64,000 bases of DNA from an uncultured Lachnospiraceae bacterium. Its GTDB lineage: Bacteria; Bacillota; Clostridia; Lachnospirales; Lachnospiraceae. Position 1 is the stretch's first letter, and each line of letters begins with the position of its first letter. Below are positions 50,699-59,399 of the stretch, in pieces. The stretch covers positions 1 to 64,000 of the forward strand of contig CACYTU010000013.1 of the NCBI GenBank assembly GCA_902777355.1, given 5' to 3'. The translations under genes and the position numbers were made by a program. Under the pieces are notes generated by a model. It had not been told where the DNA came from, did not search any database, and worked only from the letters and a program-made list of their open reading frames with translations.

Positions 50699-51160
50699 TC
50701 ACTCTGCGGTTTTTACATTGGCATATATGTCTCCGACAGCATCCTCCTCAACTGAAAAAGTGACCATGTAATTGCCGGGCTTGATCTCGTAATAATCTGT
50801 GACACCGCCTTCCTGATCGAATGTGTAGTCGATTGTCGCAGGTTTGTCGTTCGCCGTGGGGGCAGTATTCACATCATCTCCGCCGGCAGTCACAGTGATA
50901 TGCACCCGGCCTTCGGTGAGCCGGTTGTCAATGGAGAGGTACTGGCCTTCTTCGATTGAGATGCCGGAGCCGCCTGCCACTCCTTTGTCCTTTCCGTAAA
51001 AATGCGCGACCAGTCCATCGTCTGTGACATCGATAAATGTTTTGGGCTCGTCTTCTTTGGCTTTTTTAGCTCCGCATCCGGTAAAGACAGCGGCCATTGA
51101 GGCAATCAGCATCATCACAACAAAAACATGTATTATTACCATGGGTATACGTTTTTTCAT
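50699..51160 (-). CDS. Small lipoprotein of unknown function
   Basis: 153 residues from the ATG at 51158-51160, chosen because AAAAGGAGACCAGCT precedes it. The signal peptide has a basic start (MKKRIPMV), a hydrophobic core and lipobox AVFTGC, so the protein is exported and lipid-anchored. The mature part is acidic with beta-rich character: FIDVTDDGLVAHFYGKDKG, GRVHITVTAGGDDVNT and YYEIKPGNYMVTFSVEED look like one immunoglobulin-like or jelly-roll domain. I do not recognise the family. It is the last leftward gene before the RNA-array locus. Confidence 0.8.
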   Translation of the reverse strand: MKKRIPMVIIHVFVVMMLIASMAAVFTGCGAKKAKEDEPKTFIDVTDDGLVAHFYGKDKGVAGGSGISIEEGQYLSIDNRLTEGRVHITVTAGGDDVNTAPTANDKPATIDYTFDQEGGVTDYYEIKPGNYMVTFSVEEDAVGDIYANVKTAE

Positions 51161-51257
51161 AGCTGGTCTCCTTTTCAAAGACTATTTCAATCATTAACCA
51201 CGTCAGGAATAGTATTATTTGCGATCTCGCCCAGGGTGTCTCATCGCTCATACGACT

Positions 51258-52196
51258 TCAGTCCTTGTAGTAGCGCTCTATTCCGCGCATGATTCTGGAG
51301 AAGTCAATGCTGCATTCGCTGCCCGAGATCAAAATCGGGATGCGGTCTTCAAACGAATACTTTTCAGGATAGTAGTTTTCATGTCCCAGGTCGTAGACGA
51401 GCACGGTCTGTTGGTCCGGATCCACGATCCAGTATTCCCGCACGCCTGCATTTGCGTATTTGTACAGCTTGAGCAGCATGTCCTTGGAGCGGGTGGAAGG
51501 AGACAGGATCTCCAGGGTCAGATCCGGTGCCCCGTCAAAGGCTTTGGCACCGATATCATATTCCTCGCATACGACCAGCAGATCGGGCTGCACCATGGTG
51601 CGGTTATCCCGGTCCAGACGGACGTCGCAGGGGGAAAGATATACTTCACAATTGCCTTCGTGCCGATCCATACACTCTCTGAACAGAATGAATAGTTCTC
51701 CCAGGATTTTCTGGTGAATGATCGCGGGTGCGGACATGTCATAGATCACGCCGTCGATCAGTTCGACGCGGCGTTCATCCGGCAGGGCATAGTAGTCGTC
51801 CAGAGTGTATTCGCCCTGCTTCTTTTCGCTCAGAACATCCCTCTTTTCGACACGATAGACACCTGCCGATTCCTCCAGCCTGTCCGGATACCCGGTACTG
51901 CCATTTTCTCCATACAGACTCCCGCTGTAGAGACTATCATAGTCCTTCCCGCAGGAACTGTTTGTGTCAAAGGTCGATTCACGAATGGCGGAAGTGGTTT
52001 CAAAAGGAATTCCCTCCATTTTCGCCTGTCGCTCCAATGCGGAGAGGATGGCATCCAGGGTCGCTCTCCTGGGGGATTTGGTCACACCGCTGAAGATTTT
52101 CTGTACGGTGCTGAGAGGAACCCCGGAGGCTTCGGAGATTTCCCCGGAGGTCATACCCAGAGTACGTTTCCATTTTTTTATTTCTTCTATTGCCAT
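51258..52196 (-). CDS. XRE helix-turn-helix fused to a Uma2-family (DUF820) nuclease-like domain
   Basis: 312 residues; start ATG at 52194-52196 after GTGGAGTCGAGAAT on the minus strand. Residues 1-60 are an HTH (WKRTLGMTSGEISEASGVPL, STVQKIFSGVTKSPRRATL). Residues about 125-305 are a Uma2/DUF820 domain: YTLDDYYALPDERRVELIDG, then VQPDLLVVCEEYDI, PDLTLEILSPSTRSKDMLLK and YANAGVREYWIVDPDQQTV, with the PD-(D/E)XK-like residues E, D, E and K in place. DUF820 proteins are nuclease-fold proteins of uncertain role, usually stand-alone and numerous in cyanobacteria. The XRE fusion suggests a self-regulated or DNA-guided version. The 52197-52368 gap on the 5' side is AT-rich and presumably holds its promoter. 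Confidence 0.85.
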   Translation of the reverse strand: MAIEEIKKWKRTLGMTSGEISEASGVPLSTVQKIFSGVTKSPRRATLDAILSALERQAKMEGIPFETTSAIRESTFDTNSSCGKDYDSLYSGSLYGENGSTGYPDRLEESAGVYRVEKRDVLSEKKQGEYTLDDYYALPDERRVELIDGVIYDMSAPAIIHQKILGELFILFRECMDRHEGNCEVYLSPCDVRLDRDNRTMVQPDLLVVCEEYDIGAKAFDGAPDLTLEILSPSTRSKDMLLKLYKYANAGVREYWIVDPDQQTVLVYDLGHENYYPEKYSFEDRIPILISGSECSIDFSRIMRGIERYYKD

Positions 52197-52368
52197 ATTC
52201 TCGACTCCACTTTGGAATGTAAATTTCCACTTTTGTAATAGAATTATATGGTAATGGACAATTAATATCAATATAAATGGAAATCATTTATATATTTGGA
52301 AAAATTATATTACAGTACACGCCCTATCGAGGGAGTGTACTTGCGTGTGTATCACTCTGCGCAGTCTT

Positions 52369-53010
52369 TTAACGAACACATTGCTCCGGTCGGCAGTGCA
52401 GCGCTGCTGCGAGGCGATCAACTGTCTCCCAGGCTGCCCTGCGGATATTTTTTTGACCTTGTTCGTACTGCTGGATGGTCCGGACGGGGACGCCGGTGGC
52501 TTCCGCAAGTTCCCGCTGGCTCAGCCCTGCCTGCTCCCGCAGGCTCTTTAATCCAATGCTGCCGGCATATGCGGAAAGACGGCGCAGCCGGTTGATTTCG
52601 TCAGCGGAATGCTGCAGATCCATCTCATGATATTTTTGGTACATTCCGGCAACGGAGGAAGGCGGGACTTCCTCAAATAATTCCCGGGAATTACAGCCTG
52701 TCCACCACTGATACCAGGCAAGGGTGTACCCGGTCCACCATGCGTCGGTACGGTCTGCATAGGGCTCCGGCTCCGGATCGCAGCCATGTCCGGTCACACG
52801 GCGCAGGACTTCATCCGCCAGTTCTGTCCCGGACATACCCACCACAAAACGCGGATTTCCTCTCCCGAACTGGTCTGCCACTCCAGACTGGACAAATAGT
52901 CTGCAGTAAGGATTATATTCCATCCCAAGATCATAAACGACATAATGCAGCATGTGTCCGAAAACTTTCTGAGCGTTCTCAATATACAATTCGCTGTATG
53001 CGCGCGTCAT
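52369..53010 (-). CDS. XRE-family protein, probable partner of the truncated DUF3990-like gene
   Basis: 213 residues. The first 130 residues (IENAQKVFGHMLHYVVYDLG, VADQFGRGNPRFVVGMSGTELA, AWWTGYTLAWYQWWTGCNSRELF) form a helical domain that in related loci sits with DUF3990/DUF3791-type genes. The last 70 residues are a canonical HTH: LKSLREQAGLSQRELAEATG, VPVRTIQQYEQGQKNI. The start overlaps the upstream gene by 32 nt, as in toxin-antitoxin-like pairs. By position it would be the antitoxin and autoregulator. This family link is from memory and should be checked. Confidence 0.75.
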   Translation of the reverse strand: MTRAYSELYIENAQKVFGHMLHYVVYDLGMEYNPYCRLFVQSGVADQFGRGNPRFVVGMSGTELADEVLRRVTGHGCDPEPEPYADRTDAWWTGYTLAWYQWWTGCNSRELFEEVPPSSVAGMYQKYHEMDLQHSADEINRLRRLSAYAGSIGLKSLREQAGLSQRELAEATGVPVRTIQQYEQGQKNIRRAAWETVDRLAAALHCRPEQCVR

Positions 53011-53539
53011 CCGGTCCTATCTCCTCATCCAGAATCCGGGGCATGTAGAGCTGCCCCTTTTGCCATCCCTCCCGGTCCTGACGAAAGTACCGCTGCCTTG
53101 CAGACCGATCCCGTTTTTCTCTCTTTGGATACCAGATTGAAGCATCCACCGGTTCGTAATCGAGATAACGTATCTGCTGGTAACTCTTTTCGCTCTTAAG
53201 TACAATCTGTTCTCCGGGCTTTCCAAGATACATAGCCTCTTCCAGCCGGGAAAGTGAGATTGTACCGTTCAAAAAATCCGCGGCGAATGAAAAATAACTA
53301 TCATCAGCCCGATATCCCACGATGATATCTGCATCCCGGTATGGAACTTGAAAGCGGGTCATTAGGTATCGCCGTGCTTCCCGGGGAAGACGGGCGGTGA
53401 TCTGGAAGCGCCGGTTTTCCAAAAGTATTGCAAGCCAGTGCAGAATGCTGTAGCTGCCTCCATTTAGATATAGAACTTGCAATCCTGACAGATTCAGCTC
53501 GTAACTGTTCAGGAAGCTGTCAGTTATAATTACCTGCCA
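52979..53539 (-). pseudogene. 5'-truncated DUF3990-like protein gene (possible ADP-ribosyltransferase-type toxin remnant)
   Basis: The frame is open from 53539 but begins right after a stop codon. Family-like residues start at FLNSYELNLSGLQVLYLNGG, followed by ILHWLAILLENRRF, IIVGYRADDSYFSFAADFLN and GEQIVLKSEKSYQQIRYLDY, which are the central and C-terminal parts of DUF3990-like proteins. Their N-terminal portion, with a YHGS-type active-site motif, is absent. The only start codons are a TTG at 53480-53482 and non-ATG codons, without a ribosome binding site. It therefore looks like a decayed toxin whose partner gene is intact. The break point lies near the catabolic operon. Confidence 0.6.
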
Positions 53540-53574
53540 TTAATTGACAAATATTGGAAATACCTGCTTTTGGC

Positions 53575-54564
53575 TTATGGCTGCAGAAGGATTTTTGCCG
53601 CCTGTTTCTCTCTGGCGCAGAGTTTTTCAAAAGCCGTCTTTCCTTCTTCAACGGGGAAGACATCCGTGATGATGGGGGAGACATCGACGCGTCCCGAAGT
53701 GATGAGGTCCGCTGCGGTCACCAGGTCCTCTCTGTCATAGCAGTTGCAGCCGATCAGGGTGATCTGCGAGCACACGAGGATGTTGGCATCGATTGTGACA
53801 TTTTCCTCGAAGACGCTGACGACAAGGACGGTTCCGTTGGCGCGGACGGATTCCAGGGCCATCTGCAGGGTGGAAGGGCTTCCTGCGGATTCCACGACCT
53901 TGTCAAAATGCTGTCCCTGCGGAATGGCGGCAAGGGCCCTGGCGCCAAGTTTCTCTGCGATCCGGCGCCTTGTTTCGGACCGGTTCACGATGGTGATATC
54001 CTGAAGTCCGTAGACGGAGTGCGCAACTGCTGCAGTCAGGAGACCGATGGGGCCGGCGCCTATGATGGCGAGGCTGTCATCAGGTTTCAGAGATGCTCTT
54101 TTGCAGATATTGACGGCTACTGCAAGGGGCTCGGCCAGCGCCATCTGCTTCATGTCCGCGTCTGCAGAGACACGGATCAGACGGTCGGCAGGGAGCGCGA
54201 TATAGCCGGTAAAACATCCCTGGCGGACTTCACCGATAAAGCCCAGGTTTTCGCAGGTATTAAAACTTCCGCGCAGGCAGCTCTCGCATGTGCCGCAGGG
54301 CACCATGGGATTGGCAATCACACAGTCTCCCGGAGCGAAGCCGCTTCCTTCGAAAGCCTCCTCTACGACACCGCAGAATTCGTGTCCCATAGTCTCGGGA
54401 ATATTCTGGATAAACATGCCTTTATTGTAAATATGCAGATCCGATCCGCAGATACCGGCGTAGAGCACGCGGACCAGGACTTCCCCGGCGGCGGGGACGG
54501 GCTTATCGATTTCCTCCGCCCTGACATCATGGATTCCGTACCAGCGCAGCGCTTTCATTTTCAT
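53575..54564 (-). CDS. Zinc-dependent medium-chain alcohol/polyol dehydrogenase
   Basis: 329 residues from the ATG at 54562-54564, with AGGAGG on its upstream side. Catalytic-domain features: GICGSDLHIYNKG (zinc Cys), MGHEFCGVVEE (zinc His/Glu), the structural zinc lobe CGTCESCLRGSFNTC with four Cys, and a Rossmann motif IIGAGPIGLLTAA. Closest in style to galactitol-1-phosphate, sorbitol or threonine-type dehydrogenases; the exact substrate is unknown. It oxidises a secondary alcohol with NAD(P)+. It is the last gene of the leftward catabolic operon after the SDR, 247 bp downstream of it across a repeat tract. Confidence 0.9.
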   Translation of the reverse strand: MKMKALRWYGIHDVRAEEIDKPVPAAGEVLVRVLYAGICGSDLHIYNKGMFIQNIPETMGHEFCGVVEEAFEGSGFAPGDCVIANPMVPCGTCESCLRGSFNTCENLGFIGEVRQGCFTGYIALPADRLIRVSADADMKQMALAEPLAVAVNICKRASLKPDDSLAIIGAGPIGLLTAAVAHSVYGLQDITIVNRSETRRRIAEKLGARALAAIPQGQHFDKVVESAGSPSTLQMALESVRANGTVLVVSVFEENVTIDANILVCSQITLIGCNCYDREDLVTAADLITSGRVDVSPIITDVFPVEEGKTAFEKLCAREKQAAKILLQP

Positions 54565-54760
54565 GAAAAACCTCCTGTGAAAAAGCATCTATGGTATGCT
54601 CTGCAAAAAAGCTTCTGCAGTAAAGCTTCTGCAAAAAACTATTTTAAAAGCTTCTGCAAAAAACTATTTTAAAAACTTCTGCAAAAAGCTTCTGTAAAAA
54701 CGTTTTCAAAAAACTTCTGTAAAAAAGCTTCTGCAAAAACCTCCTGTGAAAAAGCAGTGT
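54565..54760 (-). repeat. Repeat tract duplicating the ribosome-binding region of the dehydrogenase
   Basis: The 22-bp AAAAACCTCCTGTGAAAAAGCA, including the AGGAGG complement, occurs at 54566 and again at 54735. Between them AGCTTCTGCAAAAAAC-like units recur about six times with ACTATTTTAAAA interruptions. This is a duplication at the 5' side of a gene. Confidence 0.8.
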
Positions 54761-54810
54761 ATGAAAAAGCTTTTGTGGTCCCCTGTAATCACAGGAAACA
54801 GATGGAATCA

Positions 54811-55587
54811 TCAGCTTGCCAGCCAGCCGCCGTCCACTTTGATCGTGGCTCCGGTGACGTAATTGCTGGCGTCCGACGCGAGGAAGAGCATGGGACCTGC
54901 CAGGTCCTTTACGGTGCCCCAGTTGTGCAGAGGAATGCGGCTCTCAATCCAGGCGCGGTGCTCAGCGTCATCGTAGAAAGGCTGAGTCATGGGCGTGATA
55001 AAATAGCCGGGCGCGACGCAGTTTACCTGGATATTATCCGGACCCAGTTCGATGGACATAGTCTTGGACATCTGGATGACACCGCCTTTTGTCGTGCAGT
55101 AGACACTGGATTCCGCGAGGCCAATGTAGCTGCCGAGGGAACCGATATTGATGATCTTTCCGCCGCCCTGCTTTTTCATGATTTTGGCAATTTCCTGCGC
55201 GACAAAAAAGACTCCCTTGAGATTGACAGAAGTAATGAAATCGTAATGCTCCTCGCTCACTTCTGTGAAGGGTTCGATGTGCTCGACACCGGCATTATTG
55301 ACGAGGACATCGATGCGGCCGTATGCCTGCAGAATTTCAGCAGCCATTTTGCGGATACTTTTCTGACGGGTGACATCGACTTCGAAAGCTTTTGCCTCAA
55401 AGCCCTGCGCGCAGATATCTTCCGCGGTCTGACAGACCTTCTCAAACTGTATGTCCGCGCAGGCGACTTTGCATCCGGATTCCGCGAAAATATGCGCGTA
55501 CCCTTCGCCGAGTCCCGTCGCAGCCCCTGTGATGAGCACGACTTTTCCGCTGACATCAAACAGGTTCTGTCCGTTCAAGATATTCAT
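54811..55587 (-). CDS. Short-chain dehydrogenase/reductase
   Basis: 258 residues from the ATG at 55585-55587 (MNILNGQNLFDVSGK); GGGAGG lies 7 nt upstream, whereas the ATG two codons earlier is inside it. Classical SDR: cofactor motif VLITGAATGLGEGYA, NNAG in VLVNNAGVEHIEPF, and the Ser/Tyr/Lys catalytic set in GSLGSYIGLAESSVYCTTKGG. The Asp in ACADIQFE after strand 2 points to NAD(H) rather than NADP(H). C-terminus NYVTGATIKVDGGWLAS is typical. It probably oxidises a sugar or polyol intermediate along with its operon neighbours. Confidence 0.92.
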   Translation of the reverse strand: MNILNGQNLFDVSGKVVLITGAATGLGEGYAHIFAESGCKVACADIQFEKVCQTAEDICAQGFEAKAFEVDVTRQKSIRKMAAEILQAYGRIDVLVNNAGVEHIEPFTEVSEEHYDFITSVNLKGVFFVAQEIAKIMKKQGGGKIINIGSLGSYIGLAESSVYCTTKGGVIQMSKTMSIELGPDNIQVNCVAPGYFITPMTQPFYDDAEHRAWIESRIPLHNWGTVKDLAGPMLFLASDASNYVTGATIKVDGGWLAS

Positions 55588-55722
55588 TGGCATCCTCCCT
55601 TCACTTGTAAAAAAGATTCAGGCACTGTGAGAGCGCGGGACGCAACAGGCAGTGCGCAGCTTTGAATCAGAAAATTTCGTGAGTTGGTTTTGCTCATTAC
55701 TACAAGCCTGTCTTTGAACCGG

Positions 55723-56091
55723 TCAGGAATCCCGCGTAGCGATCACATTGCTTCCGGTTCCACAGAGGTCGCGGATCAGGATATCGCCGCGATGCACAGG
55801 AGTCTTCGGATGAGTGTGATAGATTTCCGAGGCGCATTCGAAAAGCTTTGCCTTGGGAACCGGGCGGTCGGTCTTTACACTGACCGGTTTTTCCGTGTCC
55901 TGCAGGCGCATGAGAGCTGTCATAACGCGCACGGGATTAGTGAGTTCCTGCTTCCCGTATTCTTCGCCGCGGGGGCAGAAATTACCGCTGATCTCAATCC
56001 CGCCATCTGTCTCCTGTGCAGTCAGCAGGCAGCCCCTGGGACAGGTAATACAGACGAGTTCTTCTCTTTTCTTCTCCGCTGTCAAGGTCAT
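55723..56091 (-). CDS. DUF1667 protein, small Cys-rich subunit of a GlpA/GlpB-like dehydrogenase
   Basis: About 122 residues if started at MTLTAEKKREEL (ATG 56089-56091, GGAG 6 nt upstream); a longer start adds eight residues. CITCPRGCLL and NFCPRGEEYG give the CxxCxxxC and C pattern of DUF1667, expected to hold an iron-sulfur centre. VMTALMRLQD, PVPKAKLFEC and TPVHRGDILIRDLCGTGSNV complete the family. DUF1667 genes are nearly always found with a GlpA-like and a GlpB-like flavoprotein, as here, and are thought to act as their third subunit. The gene is 132 nt after the second flavoprotein and 135 nt before the SDR. Confidence 0.88.
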   Translation of the reverse strand: MTLTAEKKREELVCITCPRGCLLTAQETDGGIEISGNFCPRGEEYGKQELTNPVRVMTALMRLQDTEKPVSVKTDRPVPKAKLFECASEIYHTHPKTPVHRGDILIRDLCGTGSNVIATRDS

Positions 56092-56282
56092 TTTCTTCTC
56101 CATATTTTTGCTCATTCATGAGTCTTTCATGAAGTTTTTTTTAAAAATAATAAATGTTTTTATGAATGATTTAAGTTTTAGAATGACTTTTCCGGTCATT
56201 GGACTTATGTCATGCACAAGAGCATCAGACAATTCATTTCAGCAACAAATGTCTCAGACAATTCATGCCGGGCGGCAGTGTC

Positions 56283-57656
56283 TCAGACGACCGTTCCCTC
56301 TACAGAAAACCTGATTTCTGAGGCTTTTGCCAGCTTTTCGGCAGGAATAGTCACACGGCACATTTCACCGGGTGTGAGGGCGATGGCTTTTTTACAGATC
56401 AGTTCGTCGCTGCCGGAACTGGCCGTGATGACGGCATCCCTGAAACGGTTCCTGGGACGGAACATGAAAGAAATCTCTCTCTTTTCCGTGCCGCGGCGGA
56501 CAAACTGGGGTACAATGCCTCCGACTCCGCTGCCGGAGACAGCGGGGATGATGTCATCTCCGGAAGTCTCCGAAGCCTCCTGAGAAAGCCTGCTTTCGGG
56601 GGATTCGGGAGATACGGAAGATTCGGGAGATTCGGGAGAGGGTTCTGCCGGGACTTCCTGAGCGGGGGCTCCGGAAAATCTGCCGCTTGCGGCAAGCCAG
56701 GCAGCTGCGTTCTGCCCTGCTTCTTCAGCCTCCTCGCTGACGAAATCGACGAGGTCGTGCACGTGGAGCACGTTGCCGCAGGAGAAGATGCCGGGGATGC
56801 TGGTCTCAAGATCCTCGGATACTTCCGCGCCTTTCGTGGCCCGGCTCAGTCTGATACCGGCCTGTTCGGTCAGCTCATTCTCCGGGATCAGTCCGGCGGA
56901 GATGAGAAGGGTGTCGCATTCAATCTCAAATTCCGTGCCGGGAATGATCCGGCGGTTTTCGTCTACACTGGCAACAAGGACTGAACTCACGCGTTCCTTG
57001 CCCTTTACCTGGGCGATGACGGAATTGTAGTAGACAGGGATCCCAAAGTCTTCGATGCACTGTTTCATATTGCGGGGAAGTCCGCCCGACCAGGGCATGA
57101 TCTCCACGACAGCAGCCACCTGGCAGCCCTCCAGCACGAACTGGCGGGCCATGATCAGGCCTATGTCTCCGGAACCCACGATGACGATCCTGCGTCCGGG
57201 CAGGTATCCGTCGATGTTGAGGTAGCGCTGGGCTGTGCCGGCCGTCATGATGCCGGCGCCGCGGGCACCGGGAATCAGGAGAGCATTGCGGCTGCGCTCC
57301 CGGCAGCCCATGGCCAGAATGATGCTATGAGCGCGGATCTCGATCAGACCCTGCTGGGGATTGACAGCTGTGATGGTCTTATCGGGCTTCAGTTCGATGA
57401 CAAATGTATTGAGAAGGAAAGGGATTTCCATTTCCCTGACCATGTCTTCGTATTTGGCGGCAAATTCCACCCCGGTCAGGTCCTCTTTGAAGCGGTGAAG
57501 GCCGAAACCGTTGTGGATGCACTGCCGCAGGACGCCCCCCAGGGAGTCGTTCCTCTCCAGGATCAGGATGTCCTGCACCCCGTTTCTGCGCGCGCTGACA
57601 GCAGCGGCCATACCGGCGGCGCCTCCGCCGATGACAACAAGTTGTACTTCTCTCAT
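56283..57656 (-). CDS. GlpB-like NAD(P)/FAD-dependent oxidoreductase
   Basis: 457 residues, ATG at 57654-57656 with GAGGAAAAA upstream. N-terminal FAD loop VVIGGGAAGMAAAVSARRNG, second nucleotide-binding motif IVIVGSGDIGLIMA, and GIFSCGNVLHVHDLVDFVSEE near residue 300. This is the pyridine-nucleotide disulfide-type subunit that accompanies GlpA-like dehydrogenases with DUF1667. A Pro/Glu/Ser repeat (ESPESSVSPESPESRLS) of about 40 residues lies between the FAD domain and the C-terminal beta domain and is absent from most relatives as I remember them. Its job would be to pass electrons from the first subunit to a quinone or carrier. Confidence 0.87.
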   Translation of the reverse strand: MREVQLVVIGGGAAGMAAAVSARRNGVQDILILERNDSLGGVLRQCIHNGFGLHRFKEDLTGVEFAAKYEDMVREMEIPFLLNTFVIELKPDKTITAVNPQQGLIEIRAHSIILAMGCRERSRNALLIPGARGAGIMTAGTAQRYLNIDGYLPGRRIVIVGSGDIGLIMARQFVLEGCQVAAVVEIMPWSGGLPRNMKQCIEDFGIPVYYNSVIAQVKGKERVSSVLVASVDENRRIIPGTEFEIECDTLLISAGLIPENELTEQAGIRLSRATKGAEVSEDLETSIPGIFSCGNVLHVHDLVDFVSEEAEEAGQNAAAWLAASGRFSGAPAQEVPAEPSPESPESSVSPESPESRLSQEASETSGDDIIPAVSGSGVGGIVPQFVRRGTEKREISFMFRPRNRFRDAVITASSGSDELICKKAIALTPGEMCRVTIPAEKLAKASEIRFSVEGTVV

Positions 57657-57785
57657 GTATTTTTCCTCATGGAATCAGAATGGAATGAAATTCCTCATGG
57701 AGCAAAACGGAATCAAATTTTTTTATGAACCAAATTGGAATCAAATTCCTCATAGTATCAAAATGGAATCACTCCTCATGGAAGA
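57657..57785 (-). repeat. 27-bp tandem repeats overlapping the ribosome-binding region
   Basis: TTCCTCATGGAATCAGAATGG-like units at about 57668, 57690, 57718 (diverged), 57746 and 57772. Each carries the complement of the Shine-Dalgarno GAGGAA and CAT of a start codon. Several GAGGAA-ATG-like signals therefore precede the real start. Confidence 0.8.
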
Positions 57786-57807
57786 TGTTTTGCGGGCACG
57801 CAGGCGG

Positions 57808-59382
57808 TCAGAGTCCCTGGCAGGCTCTGCCGGAAAGGATGGTCGATCGGCCGCCGCACTGGGTGACTTCCAGCGGGCTGATGCCCAGCTCTTCGCTCAG
57901 GATTTCCAGGACGCGGGGGCTGCAGAAGCCTCCCTGGCAGCGTCCCATGCCGGCACGGGTACGAAGCTTTACCTCCGAGACGGAGCGCGCGCCCAGGGGA
58001 CGGCGGATGGCGTCGCGGATCTCGGCTTCCGTGACCATTTCACAGCGGCAGACGATTCTGGCGTAATCGGGATTCTCCGCGATGGCAGCCCGTCTCTCGT
58101 CGTTTGTCATGTCGCGGAAGGCCTTCTTCATCTTCCGGTAAGGATCGAAGGAAGGATTTTTTTCCGGTTTGAGCCGGTCAATGCAGATGCCGGCCACATG
58201 CTGCGCGATGGCGACACAGGCCGTGAAGGCCGGGGATTCAGTCCCGCCGGCATTTACAAAGCCGGGCGCGTCCTCTGCCTCGCCGATCACGAAGTCATTG
58301 GTGTCCGCATGGGGACGGCAGCCTCCGAAGATGGAAATGATGGCGTCCTCGGGGAAAGGGGAGCCGTCGCTTCCTGTGGGAAGGTCCTTCCATGCAGCCT
58401 TGAAATAATCGACGATCTGCTCGATGGATTCACGCCGGGTATCTGTAAAATCGGGATCTCCGACTTCGGTCGCGTCACAGCCCAGGAGCATGGTCCCGCC
58501 CAGGGTCGGGATGATTGCCATTCCCTTGGTGTGTCCCCCTCCGGGCAGGTCATGCGGAGTCTCCATGAGAGTGGTGGTGAGCTTTTCGGAGAACTTGCGG
58601 TCCAGCACCACGTGGGCTCCGAAGCGGGGAATAATATGATAATGGCTGGCGGATACCATGTTGTTGATCACGTCGGAATGGCCGCCGGCGCAGTTGATGA
58701 TCATGCGGGTCTCAAAGCTGCAGGTGACGGGGCTGCAATCTCCGGCAGAAGTGCTTCCTGCGGCTGTCTTTTCAAAGGAGACATAGGAGGCCTGTGAGGA
58801 GATTGCGGCGGGATCCAGTGTGGAACGGGCAGTCACGGTAAAGCCGCTGTCTGTTTTGCGTATACCTGTGACTTCGGTCTCCTTGAGGAACTCTACTCCG
58901 TTGTGGTAAGCATTTTCCGCCAGGGCGAAAGTGACGGAGAAGGGATTGGTGACACCTCCGTCCGGCACCCAGAGGACACCGAGAACATCCTTGCCGATGT
59001 CGGGCTGCAGGTCGTAAAGCTCAGGGGGAGTTACGATTTGTGCGCGCACATGATTGAGCTCTGCGTAATGCAAAAGCTTCTGCAGCTCCTTCATGCCGTT
59101 GTCGTCGGTCGCGAAGATGGTCGTCCCGTTTTTCAGATAGGGGACATCCAGTTCATCGCAGATCTGGTACATGAGGGAACATCCGGGGGCGTTAAATTTT
59201 GCCTCATTTGTTCCCGGAATGGGGTCGTAGCCCGCGTGGATCATGCCGGAATTACATTTGCTGGCGCCTGCGCACAGATCATGCCCCTTCTCCAGAACCA
59301 GCACACTGAGCTGATAGCGGGACAGTTCACGGGCGGCAGCGCTGCCGACGCTTCCCGCGCCGACAATGATGACGTCATACAT
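57808..59382 (-). CDS. GlpA-like FAD dehydrogenase with C-terminal BFD-type [2Fe-2S] domain
   Basis: 524 residues from the ATG at 59380-59382, with GGAG upstream. FAD motif DVIIVGAGSVGSAAARELS, GASKCNSGMIHAGYDPIPGT and the GGHSDVINNM region of the DAO/GlpA family; HTKGMAIIPTLGGTMLLGCD, then FVNAGGTESPAFTACVAIAQ at the end of the oxidase domain. Residues about 430-520 add CRCEMVTEAEIRDAI and MGRCQGGFCSPRV, the four Cys of a BFD-like [2Fe-2S] domain. Catalytic subunit of the operon, expected to oxidise a glycerol-3-phosphate-like polyol phosphate. It is the first gene of the leftward operon; the R3 element lies upstream. Confidence 0.9.
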   Translation of the reverse strand: MYDVIIVGAGSVGSAAARELSRYQLSVLVLEKGHDLCAGASKCNSGMIHAGYDPIPGTNEAKFNAPGCSLMYQICDELDVPYLKNGTTIFATDDNGMKELQKLLHYAELNHVRAQIVTPPELYDLQPDIGKDVLGVLWVPDGGVTNPFSVTFALAENAYHNGVEFLKETEVTGIRKTDSGFTVTARSTLDPAAISSQASYVSFEKTAAGSTSAGDCSPVTCSFETRMIINCAGGHSDVINNMVSASHYHIIPRFGAHVVLDRKFSEKLTTTLMETPHDLPGGGHTKGMAIIPTLGGTMLLGCDATEVGDPDFTDTRRESIEQIVDYFKAAWKDLPTGSDGSPFPEDAIISIFGGCRPHADTNDFVIGEAEDAPGFVNAGGTESPAFTACVAIAQHVAGICIDRLKPEKNPSFDPYRKMKKAFRDMTNDERRAAIAENPDYARIVCRCEMVTEAEIRDAIRRPLGARSVSEVKLRTRAGMGRCQGGFCSPRVLEILSEELGISPLEVTQCGGRSTILSGRACQGL

Positions 59383-59399
59383 ATTTTTTTCTCCATGTT

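Noticed and set aside
54600..54760. CRISPR-like series of short repeats
   Set aside because: Units are contiguous and degenerate with no unique spacers of constant length; no cas genes in the window.
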